Notes: a model not told the origin generated them from the sequence alone. A stretch of DNA of 64,000 nt from Pseudescherichia sp031987975 (GCF_031987975.1 NZ_DALZYX010000004.1:186001-250000); one strand, 5' to 3'. Numbered from the stretch's first letter, positions 9,252-18,638 are shown. Made by a program: numbers and translations.

Positions 9252-10268
9252 TCAGGCAGGGTTAATTGGCTTTTCGCCATTCTCATCCTGGTCAACCGCA
9301 AAGCAGGCCACCAGCTGGCCGCCGTACGATTTCAGCTGCGGCTGAAGCTGGGTACAGGGACCAAAGCGACGGCGGCAGCGGGCGCTGAAAGCACAGCCCG
9401 GCGGCGGATTCAGCGGGCTGGGCAGCTCGCCGGTCAGCTTGATACGCTCCCGACGATCGTCCGGATTCAGGCGCGGCGTCGCGGAGAGCAGTGCCTGGGT
9501 ATACGGATGGCGCGGATTGCTGAAAATCTGCTCCTTGGTGCCCTTCTCTACGCAGCGGCCGAGGTACATCACCATCACTTCATCGGCAATGTGCTCTACC
9601 ACCGACAGATCGTGGGAGATAAAGACGTAGGAGAGTCCCAGGTCCTGCTGCAGATCCATCATCAGGTTCAGCACCTGCGCACGCACGGAGACGTCGAGCG
9701 CCGATACTGGCTCATCGGCAATCACTACGTCCGGATCGAGCATCAGGCCGCGGGCGATGGCAATACGCTGACGCTGGCCGCCAGAGAACATATGCGGGTA
9801 GCGATCGTAATGCTCGGTTTTCAGGCCTACCTTCGCCATCATTGCCAGCGCTTTTTCTCGCAGCTCGGCTTTGCTGAGATTGCTGTTAATCTGCAGCGGC
9901 TCCTCCAGAATCTGACCCACTTTTTTGCGTGGGTTCAGCGAGCCATAGGGGTTCTGGAACACGATCTGAATCTTCTGCCGGCGCAGCTTCTGCGCCTGCG
10001 GATCGTGCTTGAGCAGATCCTGCCCCTGATAGTACAGCTCGCCGCCGGTTGGCGTTTCTATCATGGTCAGCAGGCGGCCAAGCGTCGATTTACCACAGCC
10101 GGATTCGCCCACCACCGCCAACGTTTTCCCACGTTCGAGGGAGAACGAGACGCCGTCCAGGGCTTTCACCAGGCGCTCCGGGGCAAACAGCCCTTTCTTC
10201 ACCGGGTAGTGTTTTTTCAGGTCAATAGCCTGCAACAGCACAGGGGTTGTGGCCTCATGCGTACTCAT
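9252..10268 (-). CDS. dppF: DppF, dipeptide ABC transporter ATP-binding subunit
   Basis: One of the two cytoplasmic ATPases of the dipeptide (and haem/5-aminolevulinate) importer. Walker A GESGCGKST near residue 53, signature SGGQRQR near 162 and Walker B VIADEP near 182 are all present. The C-terminal Cys-rich oligopeptide-transporter extension (PPGCAFSARC, then RFGPC) is typical of Dpp/Opp ATPases. I chose the start at MSTHEAT (10268), which matches E. coli, over the longer frame from 10289. It overlaps dppD by 14 bases. Last gene of the operon. Confidence 0.96.
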   Translation of the reverse strand: MSTHEATTPVLLQAIDLKKHYPVKKGLFAPERLVKALDGVSFSLERGKTLAVVGESGCGKSTLGRLLTMIETPTGGELYYQGQDLLKHDPQAQKLRRQKIQIVFQNPYGSLNPRKKVGQILEEPLQINSNLSKAELREKALAMMAKVGLKTEHYDRYPHMFSGGQRQRIAIARGLMLDPDVVIADEPVSALDVSVRAQVLNLMMDLQQDLGLSYVFISHDLSVVEHIADEVMVMYLGRCVEKGTKEQIFSNPRHPYTQALLSATPRLNPDDRRERIKLTGELPSPLNPPPGCAFSARCRRRFGPCTQLQPQLKSYGGQLVACFAVDQDENGEKPINPA

Positions 10269-11247
10269 AGTTAGGCCTCCCGGCATCATCGAGTGGATAG
10301 TGACATTTTGAACGACGTCCGTTGTCCACCAGGTTCAGACCTGGCTCTTCGACGCGGCATTTATCCGTGGCATACGGGCAGCGCGGATTGAGCAGGCAGC
10401 CGGTCGGGCGATCGTATTTACCCGGCACCACGCCCGGCAGCGAGGCCAGACGGGCTTTATCCTGCGCAAACTCCGGCAGCGCACGCAGCAGCGCCTGGGT
10501 ATAAGGGTGACGCGGCGCGCGGAAAATATCGCCCGCCTGTCCGGTCTCTACCACCTGGCCTGCGTACATCACGATGATTTTGTGTGCGGCTTCGGCCACC
10601 AGCGCCAGATCGTGGGTGATCAGGATCAGCGCCATGTTCTCTTTCTGCTGTAACTCCAGCAGCAGCTCGATAATCTGCGCCTGGATGGTCACGTCCAGCG
10701 CAGTGGTCGGTTCGTCAGCAATCAGCAGCTTCGGCTGGCAGGCGATGGCCATCGCAATCATTACGCGCTGGCTCATCCCGCCGGAGAGCTGATGCGGGTA
10801 AACGTCAAGGCGCGACGCCGGATCCGGAATGCCAACCTGGTTCAGCAGGTCGATAGCCCGCTGGCGGCGGGTTTGCTTGCTGCCGCCCTGGTGCACCTTA
10901 ATGGCTTCCATGATCTGGAAGCCAACCGTATAGCACGGGTTAAGGCTGGTCATCGGATCCTGGAAGATCATCGCCACGTCGGCCCCCACCAGGTTACGCC
11001 GCTCTTTTTCCGAGATGCGCTTCAGGTCCTGGCCGTTAAACTCCAGCTTCTCAGCCATCACCCGGCCTGGGAAGTCAATCAGGCCCATAATCGCCAGCGA
11101 ACTGACGGATTTACCGGAGCCGGACTCTCCGACAATGCCGACCACTTCGCCCTGCTCAACGCTGTAGCTTACGCGGTCTACGGCACGGAACGGTGTCCCT
11201 TCGTCGCCGAAGTGCACCGACAGTTGATCAATATTCAATAACGCCAT
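10255..11247 (-). CDS. dppD: DppD, dipeptide ABC transporter ATP-binding subunit
   Basis: Second ATPase of the Dpp importer, 330 residues. Walker A GESGSGKS near residue 40, signature SGGMSQR near 158 and Walker B LLIADEP near 178. The C-terminal cysteine motif (GCLLNPRCPYATDKC) is shared with other peptide-transporter ATPases. It starts 11 bases after dppC and overlaps dppF. Confidence 0.96.
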   Translation of the reverse strand: MALLNIDQLSVHFGDEGTPFRAVDRVSYSVEQGEVVGIVGESGSGKSVSSLAIMGLIDFPGRVMAEKLEFNGQDLKRISEKERRNLVGADVAMIFQDPMTSLNPCYTVGFQIMEAIKVHQGGSKQTRRQRAIDLLNQVGIPDPASRLDVYPHQLSGGMSQRVMIAMAIACQPKLLIADEPTTALDVTIQAQIIELLLELQQKENMALILITHDLALVAEAAHKIIVMYAGQVVETGQAGDIFRAPRHPYTQALLRALPEFAQDKARLASLPGVVPGKYDRPTGCLLNPRCPYATDKCRVEEPGLNLVDNGRRSKCHYPLDDAGRPNYEYA

Positions 11248-11258
11248 TCTCGTGCCTC

Positions 11259-12161
11259 TTACTGCTTCAGTTTGGGATCGAGTGCATCACGCAGACCGTC
11301 ACCCATCAGGTTAAATGCCAGCACCGTCAGCAGGATCGCCAGACCCGGGAAGGTCACGACCCACCAGGCACTCTGTGCGAACTGCAACATGTCGGAGAGC
11401 ATGGTGCCCCACTCCGGCGTTGGCGGCTGCGCACCCATGCCAAGGAAGCCAAGGGCGGCCATATCGAGAATGGCGTTAGAGAAGCCAAGCGATGCCTGAA
11501 CGATCAGCGGCGCAAGGCAGTTAGGGAGAATGTTGACGAACATCTGGCGCATCGCGCCCGCGCCCGCCACCCGCGAGGCGGTAACGTAGTCGCGGTTGAC
11601 CTCTACCAGCACGGCGGCACGCGTTAAGCGCACGTAGTGTGGCAGCGCCACGAAGGTTAGCGCCAGCGAGGCGTTAACTATCGACGGGCCAAAGACCGCA
11701 ACCAGCACCAGCGCCAGCAGCAGGCTCGGCAGCGCCAGCATGATATCGACCACGCGCATGATGATATTATCAACGATGCCGCCGAAGTAGCCCGCTATCA
11801 GCCCGAGCACGACGCCCATAATCAGCGACAGCACTACCACCAGACAGCCCACCAGCAGCGACAGGCGTGCGCCGTACATCAGGCGCGACATAACGTCGCG
11901 GCCAACATCGTCGGTACCGAGGATATGCGCCAGGCTGCCGCCGTCCTGCCACGCAGGCGGGGCCAGCAGCGCGTCACGGAACTGCTCCGCCGGGTTATAG
12001 GGCGCAATCCAGTTGGCAAAAATAGCAATAATCAGCACCACGATAACGTACACCAGGCCGACTACCGCGCCTTTGTTGCGTTTGAAGTAGTGCCAGAACT
12101 CCTGCAGCGGCGTCATCGGTACCGGTGCGGAGATAACTTTATCTTGAGTAACTTGTGACAT
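11259..12161 (-). CDS. dppC: DppC, dipeptide ABC transporter permease
   Basis: Inner-membrane permease of 300 residues with an N-terminal cytoplasmic segment, a first helix near residues 34-54 and a BPD_transp_1 domain after about residue 98. The coupling region GAGAMRQMFVNILPN, which contacts the ATPases, is near residue 200. Pairs with DppB. Only 9 bases separate it from dppB. Confidence 0.96.
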   Translation of the reverse strand: MSQVTQDKVISAPVPMTPLQEFWHYFKRNKGAVVGLVYVIVVLIIAIFANWIAPYNPAEQFRDALLAPPAWQDGGSLAHILGTDDVGRDVMSRLMYGARLSLLVGCLVVVLSLIMGVVLGLIAGYFGGIVDNIIMRVVDIMLALPSLLLALVLVAVFGPSIVNASLALTFVALPHYVRLTRAAVLVEVNRDYVTASRVAGAGAMRQMFVNILPNCLAPLIVQASLGFSNAILDMAALGFLGMGAQPPTPEWGTMLSDMLQFAQSAWWVVTFPGLAILLTVLAFNLMGDGLRDALDPKLKQ

Positions 12162-12170
12162 GATGGCCCC

Positions 12171-13190
12171 TTACTTCTTGTGCCGAATACGCGGGTTCAC
12201 CACGCCATAGAGCAGATCGACCAGCAGGTTGACGAGGATAATCATCGTCGCTACCAGCAGTACCCCGCCCTGCACCACCGGATAATCACGGCGCTGCAGC
12301 GCATCAATCAGCCAGCGGCCCAGCCCCGGCCAGGAGAAGATGGTTTCGGTCAGGATCGCCCCGGCCAGCATCGTTCCCACCTGCAGACCGATCACGGTGA
12401 CTACCGGCAGCATGGCGTTACGCAGGGCGTGAACGATAATTACGCGCATGCGGGTCAGACCCTTGGCGCGGGCGGTACGGATATAGTCCTCGCCCAACAC
12501 TTCCAGCATTGCTGAACGGGTCATACGGACGATCACCGCCAGCGGGATCGTGCCCAGCACCACCGCAGGCAGGATCATATGCGCCAGCGCATCGATAAAG
12601 TTGCCCTCTTCACCCCAGATGGCGGTGTCGATCAGCATAAAGCCGGTAAGCGGATTGCTGTCGTCAAGGAACACCATATCGCTGACGCGTCCCGAGACGG
12701 GAGTCAGGTTGAGCTGCACCGAGACCAGCATGATCAGCATCATGCCCCACCAGAAGATAGGCATAGAGTAGCCGGTCAGGGCCAGGCCTACCGCAGTGTG
12801 GTCGAAAATGGATCCGCGCTTCACGGCAGCAAGTACGCCTACCGGAATACCAACGGCCACGGCAAAAATCATGGCGCAGACGCCGAGCTCCAGGGTCGCT
12901 TGAAAACGCGGCACGAACTCGTCCCACACCGGAAGACGGCTTTTCAGGGAAATGCCTAAGTCGCCGTGCAGAACGCCCCATACGTAGTTGACGTACTGCT
13001 GCCACAGCGGCTTGTTGAGGCCCAGCTCAGCTAACAGCTGCGCATGGCGCTCGGGGGAGATACCACGCTCACCTGCCATGATCATCACCGGGTCACCGGG
13101 GATCATATGGACAAAGGCAAAGGTGAGAAGGGTGATACCGATAAACGTCGGGATAACTAATCCCAGACGTCGGAGGATGAACTGCAACAT
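12171..13190 (-). CDS. dppB: DppB, dipeptide ABC transporter permease
   Basis: Inner-membrane permease, 339 residues. Helix 1 is at the N terminus, then the conserved loop with HMIPGDP near residue 28. The ATPase-coupling segment RTARAKGLTRMRVIIVHALRN is near residue 230. First gene after the REP-bearing dppA-dppB spacer, as in E. coli, where dppA is expressed well above the rest of the operon. Confidence 0.96.
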   Translation of the reverse strand: MLQFILRRLGLVIPTFIGITLLTFAFVHMIPGDPVMIMAGERGISPERHAQLLAELGLNKPLWQQYVNYVWGVLHGDLGISLKSRLPVWDEFVPRFQATLELGVCAMIFAVAVGIPVGVLAAVKRGSIFDHTAVGLALTGYSMPIFWWGMMLIMLVSVQLNLTPVSGRVSDMVFLDDSNPLTGFMLIDTAIWGEEGNFIDALAHMILPAVVLGTIPLAVIVRMTRSAMLEVLGEDYIRTARAKGLTRMRVIIVHALRNAMLPVVTVIGLQVGTMLAGAILTETIFSWPGLGRWLIDALQRRDYPVVQGGVLLVATMIILVNLLVDLLYGVVNPRIRHKK

Positions 13191-13258
13191 AACCCGGATT
13201 CTCAGTAGTGACGTTACGCCTGGCGGCGCTCAGTCTGTATTGCTCACAAATGACTACT

Positions 13259-13288
13259 GCCGGGTGGCGCTGCGCTTACCCGGCCTAC
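13259..13288. repeat. REP palindrome in the dppA-dppB spacer
   Basis: GCCGGGTGGCGCTGCGCTTACCCGGC plus CTAC tail, followed to about 13321 by a decayed second copy. Such an element after dppA could protect the dppA message from 3' decay; that is inference from position. Confidence 0.75.
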
Positions 13289-13331
13289 ACGGGTAGACCT
13301 GGCAGCGCCGCGTACCCGGCGTTACTTTTTA

Positions 13332-14939
13332 TTATTCGACAGACACGTTTTCGAAGTGGTGTTTGCCTAATGGATCAACAACGTAGCCTTTCACCTCTTT
13401 ACGCACTGGCTCGTACACGGTGGAGTGAGCAATAATCAGCGCCGGAGCCTGATCGTGCATTACCACCTGAGCCTGCTTGTAAAGCTCGATACGCTTGTTG
13501 TGATCGTCAGCGGCGCGCGCCGGCTGAATCAGATCTTCAAACGGCTTGTAGCACCAGCGAGAGTAGTTAGAGCCTTGTTTTGCCGCATCGCAGCTGAACA
13601 GGGTCGCGAAGAAGTTATCCGGATCCCCATTGTCGCCGGTCCAGCCCATCATCACCGCCTGGTGTTCGCCAGCTTTAGCACGCTTCAGGTACTCGCCCCA
13701 CTCGTAGGTCACGATTTTGGCCTGAACGCCAATCTTCGCCCAGTCAGCCTGAATCATCTCAGCCATACGGCGAGCGTTCGGGTTGTACGGACGCTGTACC
13801 GGCATCGCCCACAGCTCAACGGTGAAGCCTTTATCCTGACCGGCTTCTTTCAGCAGCTGTTTAGCCTTCTCAACGTCGTAAGTATAATCCTTAACGTCGT
13901 CGTTATAGCCCCACATGGTCGGTGGGATCAGGTTTTTCGCCGCGGTGCCAGCACCCTGGTAAACGGCTTTGATGATCGCATCTTTGTTGACCGCGTAGGT
14001 CAGCGCCTGGCGCACTTTCACATCATCAAATGGTTTTTTCTCGGTGTTGAAAGAGAGGTAGCCCACGTTCAGGCCCGCCTGCTCCATCAGGTTCAGGTTT
14101 TTATCCTGCTTCATACGCGCGATGTCAGCCGGGTTTGGATACGGCATCACCTGGCATTCGTTTTTCTGCAGTTTTGCATAGCGTACAGAGGCGTCAGGCG
14201 TGATGGAGAAGACCAGACGATCGATCTGCGGCTTGGTGCCCCAGAAGCCTTCAAACGCTTTGTACAGGATGCGGGAGTCTTTCTGGTACTGCAGCAGCTG
14301 GAACGGACCGGTACCGATTGGGTTCAGGTCGATTTTTTCCGGCGTGCCGGCTTTCAGCATATTATCCGCATACTCTTTTGACATGATGGATGCGAAGTCC
14401 ATTGCCAGGTCAGCCAGGAACGGTGCTTCCGGACGCGAAAGAACAAACTGAACGGTATTATCGTCCACTTTTTTCACTTCGCTAATCAGGTCTGGCAGGC
14501 CCATGCCTTCGAAGTATTCATAGCTGCCGCCAGAGACTTTATGGTACGGGTTATTCGCATTTTTCTGGCGATCGAAGGAGAACACCACGTCGTCGGCATT
14601 GAAGTCACGCGTTGGTTTGAACTCTTTATTATCTTGCCACTTCACGCCCTGACGCAGGTGGAAGGTGTAGGTCTTACCGTCTTCGCTGACTTCCCACTTC
14701 TCAGCCAGGCCCGGGATCACCTCTGTGGTACCGATTTTAAATTCAACCAGGCGGTTGTAGATCGGTACAGAGCTGGCGTCATAGGTAGTACCAGAAGTAA
14801 AGAGCTGCGGGTTAAAACCCTCCGGCGAACCTTCAGAACAGTAAACCAGGGTTTTGGCCTGCACACTTGCTGCGACGGTCAGAGCCACCAGGCTGAGACC
14901 AAGCTTCAGCATCCCTGACTTCTTCAAGGAAATACTCAT
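13332..14939 (-). CDS. dppA: DppA, periplasmic dipeptide-binding protein
   Basis: Substrate-binding protein that delivers dipeptides to DppBCDF and also acts in peptide chemotaxis. The 535 residues carry a signal peptide cleaved at SVQA-KTLVYC. The SBP_bac_5 fold shows the GSPEGFNPQ start and the motif AVNKDAI near residue 320. I chose the start at MSISLKK (14939), with GGAG at 14947-14950, rather than the upstream ATG at 14996, because the shorter form has the signal peptide at its N terminus and matches E. coli. Confidence 0.96.
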   Translation of the reverse strand: MSISLKKSGMLKLGLSLVALTVAASVQAKTLVYCSEGSPEGFNPQLFTSGTTYDASSVPIYNRLVEFKIGTTEVIPGLAEKWEVSEDGKTYTFHLRQGVKWQDNKEFKPTRDFNADDVVFSFDRQKNANNPYHKVSGGSYEYFEGMGLPDLISEVKKVDDNTVQFVLSRPEAPFLADLAMDFASIMSKEYADNMLKAGTPEKIDLNPIGTGPFQLLQYQKDSRILYKAFEGFWGTKPQIDRLVFSITPDASVRYAKLQKNECQVMPYPNPADIARMKQDKNLNLMEQAGLNVGYLSFNTEKKPFDDVKVRQALTYAVNKDAIIKAVYQGAGTAAKNLIPPTMWGYNDDVKDYTYDVEKAKQLLKEAGQDKGFTVELWAMPVQRPYNPNARRMAEMIQADWAKIGVQAKIVTYEWGEYLKRAKAGEHQAVMMGWTGDNGDPDNFFATLFSCDAAKQGSNYSRWCYKPFEDLIQPARAADDHNKRIELYKQAQVVMHDQAPALIIAHSTVYEPVRKEVKGYVVDPLGKHHFENVSVE

Positions 14940-14955
14940 TATTCTGCTCCAATGT

Positions 14956-14970
14956 GATATGTGTTGTTTA
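14956..14970 (-). promoter_or_regulatory. CA-rich GcvB small-RNA target in the dppA leader
   Basis: On the minus strand the leader reads TAAACAACACATATC just ahead of the Shine-Dalgarno. E. coli and Salmonella dppA carry the same CA-rich element, the published target of the GU-rich region of the sRNA GcvB, which represses translation. Site identity is by sequence resemblance; gcvB is not in the window. Confidence 0.7.
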
Positions 14971-15512
14971 CCCGTTGCAGCGGGTATAACCGACAAACCT
15001 TTATTTATTTTTTACCGGTCTGGTCGGCGGTGCCCAAAGGCAGCTTAAGGGGAGGTGATTCCTTTCAAAAGGTTGACTGAGTTGCAGTGCAGATTCTCCA
15101 TGAAATGCCCCTCATGCCCTACAATCTGTCAACAGAATGTCAAAACGTCAATACAGGTAACCGGGTTTTACACCGAAGGTGAGAATTAACAAACAAAGCG
15201 TAAAAAAAGCGCAATCCGCTATTTCCAGCAGAGAAATTTGTGCTATGGCCTGCATGGCAGGACGATTAACTCCGCAGACCACTTGAACCAGCGTTTTGCA
15301 TTAGCAAATATTGTGAAAAATTTCTGACAGGATGATGAATATCTGAGCGATTAATACCGCGAACGTTAAAACGCACAGCGGAAAATGCTGAGTTAACCAT
15401 AAGCAACGCGAAAAAAGATTCATCTATATATAAATAAATACAATGGAATATGTCACAAAACAGTTAACAAACGAGGTGAAAAGTCGGCGGGACGATAAAG
15501 GTGAAGAGGCAT
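14971..15512 (-). promoter_or_regulatory. dppA upstream region
   Basis: No gene is seen here. On the minus strand three overlapping TTGAC(A/G) hexamers (15127-15132, 15138-15143, 15146-15151) are candidate -35 elements for dppA. I could not choose a single convincing -10. The stretch from 15180 to 15480 is AT-rich and may hold IHF or Lrp sites, but I found no clear match. Confidence 0.4.
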
Positions 15513-15544
15513 GTAGGCCGGGTAAGGCGGAGCCGCCACCCGGC
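15513..15544. repeat. REP palindrome
   Basis: GTAGGCCGGGTAAGGCGG with the reverse arm CCGCCACCCGGC, between the dppA upstream region and the proK-linked repeat array. Confidence 0.7.
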
Positions 15545-15645
15545 GAAACGATGTAGACCCGAGCAGGGAGTTCAGTCAGGCACAAATGCAAAAAAGCCTG
15601 CTCTAAGAGCAGGCTTTTAAATTTGGTCGGTGATAGAGGATTACT

Positions 15646-15745
15646 NNNNNNNNNNNNNNNNNNNNNNNNNNNNNNNNNNNNNNNNNNNNNNNNNNNNNNN
15701 NNNNNNNNNNNNNNNNNNNNNNNNNNNNNNNNNNNNNNNNNNNNN
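15646..15745. other. Assembly gap (100 N)
   Basis: Exactly 100 Ns, a conventional placeholder of unknown length. Flanks match the repeat unit: left ends at GGATTACT and right resumes at CCGTGACTC, and in the intact copy these are separated by only 7 bases (CGCCACT). The true gap is therefore probably 7 bases or 7 plus a multiple of 166. Confidence 0.95.
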
Positions 15746-16013
15746 CCGTGACTCGCCCTGCGGGTCGTTGCTAAAGCAACGCTCTCTCGCTGCGCTCGAG
15801 CCGAACCTCCTGCCTCCGGAGGTTCTCATCCTCATTGGCTGCAGAAAGCAAAAAGCCTGCTCTAAGAGCAGGCTTTTAAATTTGGTCGGTGATAGAGGAT
15901 TACTCGCCACTCCGTGACTCGCCCTGCGGGTCGTTGCTAAAGCAACGCTCTCTCGCTGCGCTCGAGTCGAACCTCCTGCCCCCGGAGGTTCTCATCCTCA
16001 TTGGCTGCAGAAA

Positions 16014-16044
16014 GCAAAAAGCCTGCTCTTAGAGCAGGCTTTTC
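16014..16044 (-). terminator. proK terminator
   Basis: Hairpin AAAAGCCTGCTCT / AGAGCAGGCTTTT directly after the tRNA 3' end. Near-identical hairpins recur in the two leftward copies of the repeat (15591-15618 and 15850-15877). Confidence 0.88.
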
Positions 16045-16049
16045 AAATT

Positions 16050-16126
<77 letters not shown>

Positions 16127-16138
16127 AATGCGGGGCGC

Positions 16139-16167
16139 ATCTTACTGCTGACAACCCCGACCGTCAA
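16139..16167 (-). promoter_or_regulatory. proK promoter with GC-rich discriminator
   Basis: On the minus strand, -35 TTGACG (16162-16167), a 17-base spacer and -10 TAAGAT (16139-16144). The following discriminator GCGCCCCG, before the tRNA 5' end, is the sequence type linked to stringent (ppGpp) control of stable RNA promoters. Confidence 0.75.
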
Positions 16168-16217
16168 TCCCTTATTGTAAAAAAGCCATTCGATCGGTGA
16201 GAAACTCACCATGTAAT

Positions 16218-17906
16218 CTAGTTGGCTTTCGCGACCTTGTCCGGCAGACGGCACCAGTTGTTGTTCTGGTTGATCCCACCGTTCGGCGAGGTGTAGCCCA
16301 GACAGCCCATGATGGTGTCATACAGCTCAACGTGGCGGCGCGGTACCTTCATCTCCGCCTGCTTCTTGAGCTGAGCAAACATCTTCGCTTTCTCCGGGTT
16401 CTCCAGATATTTGTCAGACATCCACACCATCATCGGCACGCGGAACTGCTCCGGCGGCGCCATGTTGCGCGGCGTACCGTGCAGGTGCTCACGCTCGTTG
16501 ATCGACTCACCGTGGTCGGCCGCGTAGAAGACTATCGCCTTCTTATCCCGCACCTGATCGATAACTTTACTAATAAAGCTATCGACGTAGGTCACGGAGT
16601 TGTCATAGGCGTTGATCAGCTCCTGCTTGCTGCACTCTTTATCAATACCTACACACTCCGGCGTCCACTGCGCATAGCTGCGCGGATAGCGCTGCACATA
16701 GTTGTAGTGCGACCCCTTGGTATGCAGCACAATCAGGTGCTTACCGCTGGGCGTGTTATCCAGAGCGATGCGGGTCTCATCCAGCAGCAGCATATCGTCA
16801 ACGTGCTTGCCCCGGTTGCGCGGTTCAGCGCCAATCTGCTCGCGGTAGCTGATGTTGTCCGCCATAGTGTTGCTGTAGAACCACATCTCGCTCTGCATCG
16901 CATAGAGATCCGAGGCGAAACCGAGCTGCTTGAGCACCGCAAAGATGTTTTGCTCCTTCAGGGTGCGCTGCGGATTCTCATCCGCCCCGCCCTGCCGGAC
17001 AAACATACAGCGCAGCGAGAGCTTGGTCGCCGTATCGCAGGAGTAGCCGCGGAACGCCGCCAGGTTCTTCTCCTGGGCAAGCTTAGGCGTGGTGTTACGC
17101 TCATAGCCAAAAATGCCCATATGATCCCAGCGGGTGGTCTCACCGATGATAAAGATCACGGTGGTATCATCCAGATCTTTAGGTGGCACGTAGGTGAACT
17201 TCGTTGCCGGGTTCATCAGCGACTTATTGTCGGAAGACTCATCCACCTGCGCCCAGGCGTAAAGCCCCAGCGCCGAAAGCCAGTTGGAGGGCAGATAGGA
17301 GTTCGCCACCACGCCACCGTAGCTCGGCATATCGACCCCGGTGCTGCGCTCGACCTTCTTCTGCTGAATGTCCATCAGGCGAATCGGACCCCACACCATC
17401 AGCCCGGCCAACACCACCAGCGTCACGCTGCGCAGGCGCTGTCCCGGCGTGCGTAGCTGGCGCAGCAGGGTGTAGCGGCAGCGGTTGCTCCAGATGAAGA
17501 GCAGCGGCAGCGCGCTGACGGCCACCAGCCAGATCACAAAGTGCAGGCCCACCACCTCTTTCGAGAGATCGATATCCGTGGTCATCACTGAGGCAACAAT
17601 GCCGTAGCCAATCACCACGTTCAGAAAGGTCATGTAGTAGCTGGCTCCGGCGGAAAAGAGCACCAGCAGGGTGGCTAACACGCGCCAGACGCGGCGACCA
17701 AAGAGAGAAAGCACCCGCAGTAAAAAGAAGGTGATCAGTACCGTGCCAAATAGCTCAATGGCCACGGCGCAGGCTTTTGAAAAAGTGAAATCTTGTGCAT
17801 AGCTGTCAAAACGGCGAAAAAAGACGGCGCAGTTCATAAACAGGCCGATGTATAACGCCAGCAGGAAGCTAAGCCTCTGCTGCGTCATGACTTTGATATA
17901 TCTCAT
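16218..17906 (-). CDS. eptB: EptB, Kdo2-lipid A phosphoethanolamine 7''-transferase
   Basis: Inner-membrane enzyme with a periplasmic alkaline-phosphatase-like domain that adds phosphoethanolamine to the outer Kdo of LPS. Residues 1-190 contain about five membrane helices. The catalytic domain follows, with the nucleophile threonine in GETTRWDH, metal-site segments around AADHGES and HLHGTP, and several cysteines likely to form disulfides. At 562 residues it is the family length. In E. coli it is controlled by sigma E and the sRNAs MgrR and ArcZ; no such site was verified here. Confidence 0.95.
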   Translation of the reverse strand: MRYIKVMTQQRLSFLLALYIGLFMNCAVFFRRFDSYAQDFTFSKACAVAIELFGTVLITFFLLRVLSLFGRRVWRVLATLLVLFSAGASYYMTFLNVVIGYGIVASVMTTDIDLSKEVVGLHFVIWLVAVSALPLLFIWSNRCRYTLLRQLRTPGQRLRSVTLVVLAGLMVWGPIRLMDIQQKKVERSTGVDMPSYGGVVANSYLPSNWLSALGLYAWAQVDESSDNKSLMNPATKFTYVPPKDLDDTTVIFIIGETTRWDHMGIFGYERNTTPKLAQEKNLAAFRGYSCDTATKLSLRCMFVRQGGADENPQRTLKEQNIFAVLKQLGFASDLYAMQSEMWFYSNTMADNISYREQIGAEPRNRGKHVDDMLLLDETRIALDNTPSGKHLIVLHTKGSHYNYVQRYPRSYAQWTPECVGIDKECSKQELINAYDNSVTYVDSFISKVIDQVRDKKAIVFYAADHGESINEREHLHGTPRNMAPPEQFRVPMMVWMSDKYLENPEKAKMFAQLKKQAEMKVPRRHVELYDTIMGCLGYTSPNGGINQNNNWCRLPDKVAKAN

Positions 17907-18121
17907 GCAAGCTGCCCTGTAAAAAGGGAATCAATAAAAGCACCTGGCTACTGTGTCTTTCACCAGCAGGCAGGTTAATAGAGTGCGTTGGAAGTCAAAC
18001 CAGGTAACTTCTTAAAGCGCGGCATAGTAGACCACAAGGCTTCAAAAAAGTGTCATGGGGGAGTGTGATCCGGTCGGATATTTACAAAAATATGACCGGA
18101 TCGGGTCAGGCAGAAAAGAGA

Positions 18122-18553
18122 TTAAGAGGTGATAACGTTCAGGGTAACGTCAATATTGTCGCGGGTAGCGTTAGAGTAAGGGCAGACAACGTGCGCTTTT
18201 TGCACCAGCTCTTCCGCTTCCTGGCGATCCATCCCCGGCAGGTGAATATCCAGTTGGGCTTCGATACCAAAGCCGGTCGGGATCGGACCGATACCTACCT
18301 GCCCTTCAATATAAGCGTCCTGAGGGATTTTCTTTTGCTCTTGCGAGGCGACGTGTTTCAACGCGCCCAGGAAGCAGGCCGAGTAGCCTGCGGCAAACAG
18401 TTGCTCCGGGTTGGTTGCTTCACCGCCTGCCCCACCCATCTCTTTGGGAACGCCGAGTTTGATATCCAGCACGCCATCAGAAGAGACAGCGCGGCCATCA
18501 CGGCCGCCGGTTGCTTTTGCTTTCGCGCGGTAAACCACTTTTTCTAAAGACAT
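18122..18553 (-). CDS. ohr: Ohr, organic hydroperoxide resistance protein (OsmC superfamily)
   Basis: Thiol peroxidase that reduces organic and lipid hydroperoxides using lipoylated proteins. Both catalytic cysteines are present, Cys60 in GYSACFLGAL and Cys124 in VVCPYSNATR, together with Arg18. This marks the Ohr rather than the OsmC subfamily. 143 residues, standard length, cytoplasmic. No ohrR-type MarR regulator lies beside it. It stands alone between eptB and yhjX; E. coli K-12 has no gene at this point, so it is an accessory insertion or a loss in E. coli. Confidence 0.92.
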   Translation of the reverse strand: MSLEKVVYRAKAKATGGRDGRAVSSDGVLDIKLGVPKEMGGAGGEATNPEQLFAAGYSACFLGALKHVASQEQKKIPQDAYIEGQVGIGPIPTGFGIEAQLDIHLPGMDRQEAEELVQKAHVVCPYSNATRDNIDVTLNVITS

Positions 18554-18638
18554 AGGGTGACTCCTTTTTGTTGGAAGCGCTAATCACTAAAGATAGTCGC
18601 TGTCACCCGTCCTGGCAGGTTTACCGCACGAAAAGCCG

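Larger units (their letters stand above)
15591..16049. repeat. Tandem repeat array next to tRNA-Pro, period about 166 bp
   Basis: Three visible copies begin at 15591, 15850 and 16016, each with AAAAAGCCTGCTCT. Each unit has the proK terminator hairpin followed by TTGGTCGGTGATAGAGGATT, which is the last 18 bases of the tRNA gene with its CCA end plus flank. The spacer between copies (ACTCGCC... through GGCTGCAGAAAGC) contains GTTGCTAAAGCAAC and GGAGGTTC-type stems. The last two copies are 166 bp apart. The first is interrupted by 100 Ns. The array reads through no gene. Confidence 0.85.

Noticed and set aside
15591..16049. CRISPR array suspected from spaced repeats near proK
   Set aside because: Units are 166 bp and repeat whole, including the spacers; there are no unique spacers of 30-40 bases and no cas genes.
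18122..18553. OsmC annotation for the OsmC-superfamily gene
   Set aside because: Arg18, Cys60 and Cys124 positions and the VVCPYSNATR motif mark the Ohr subfamily.
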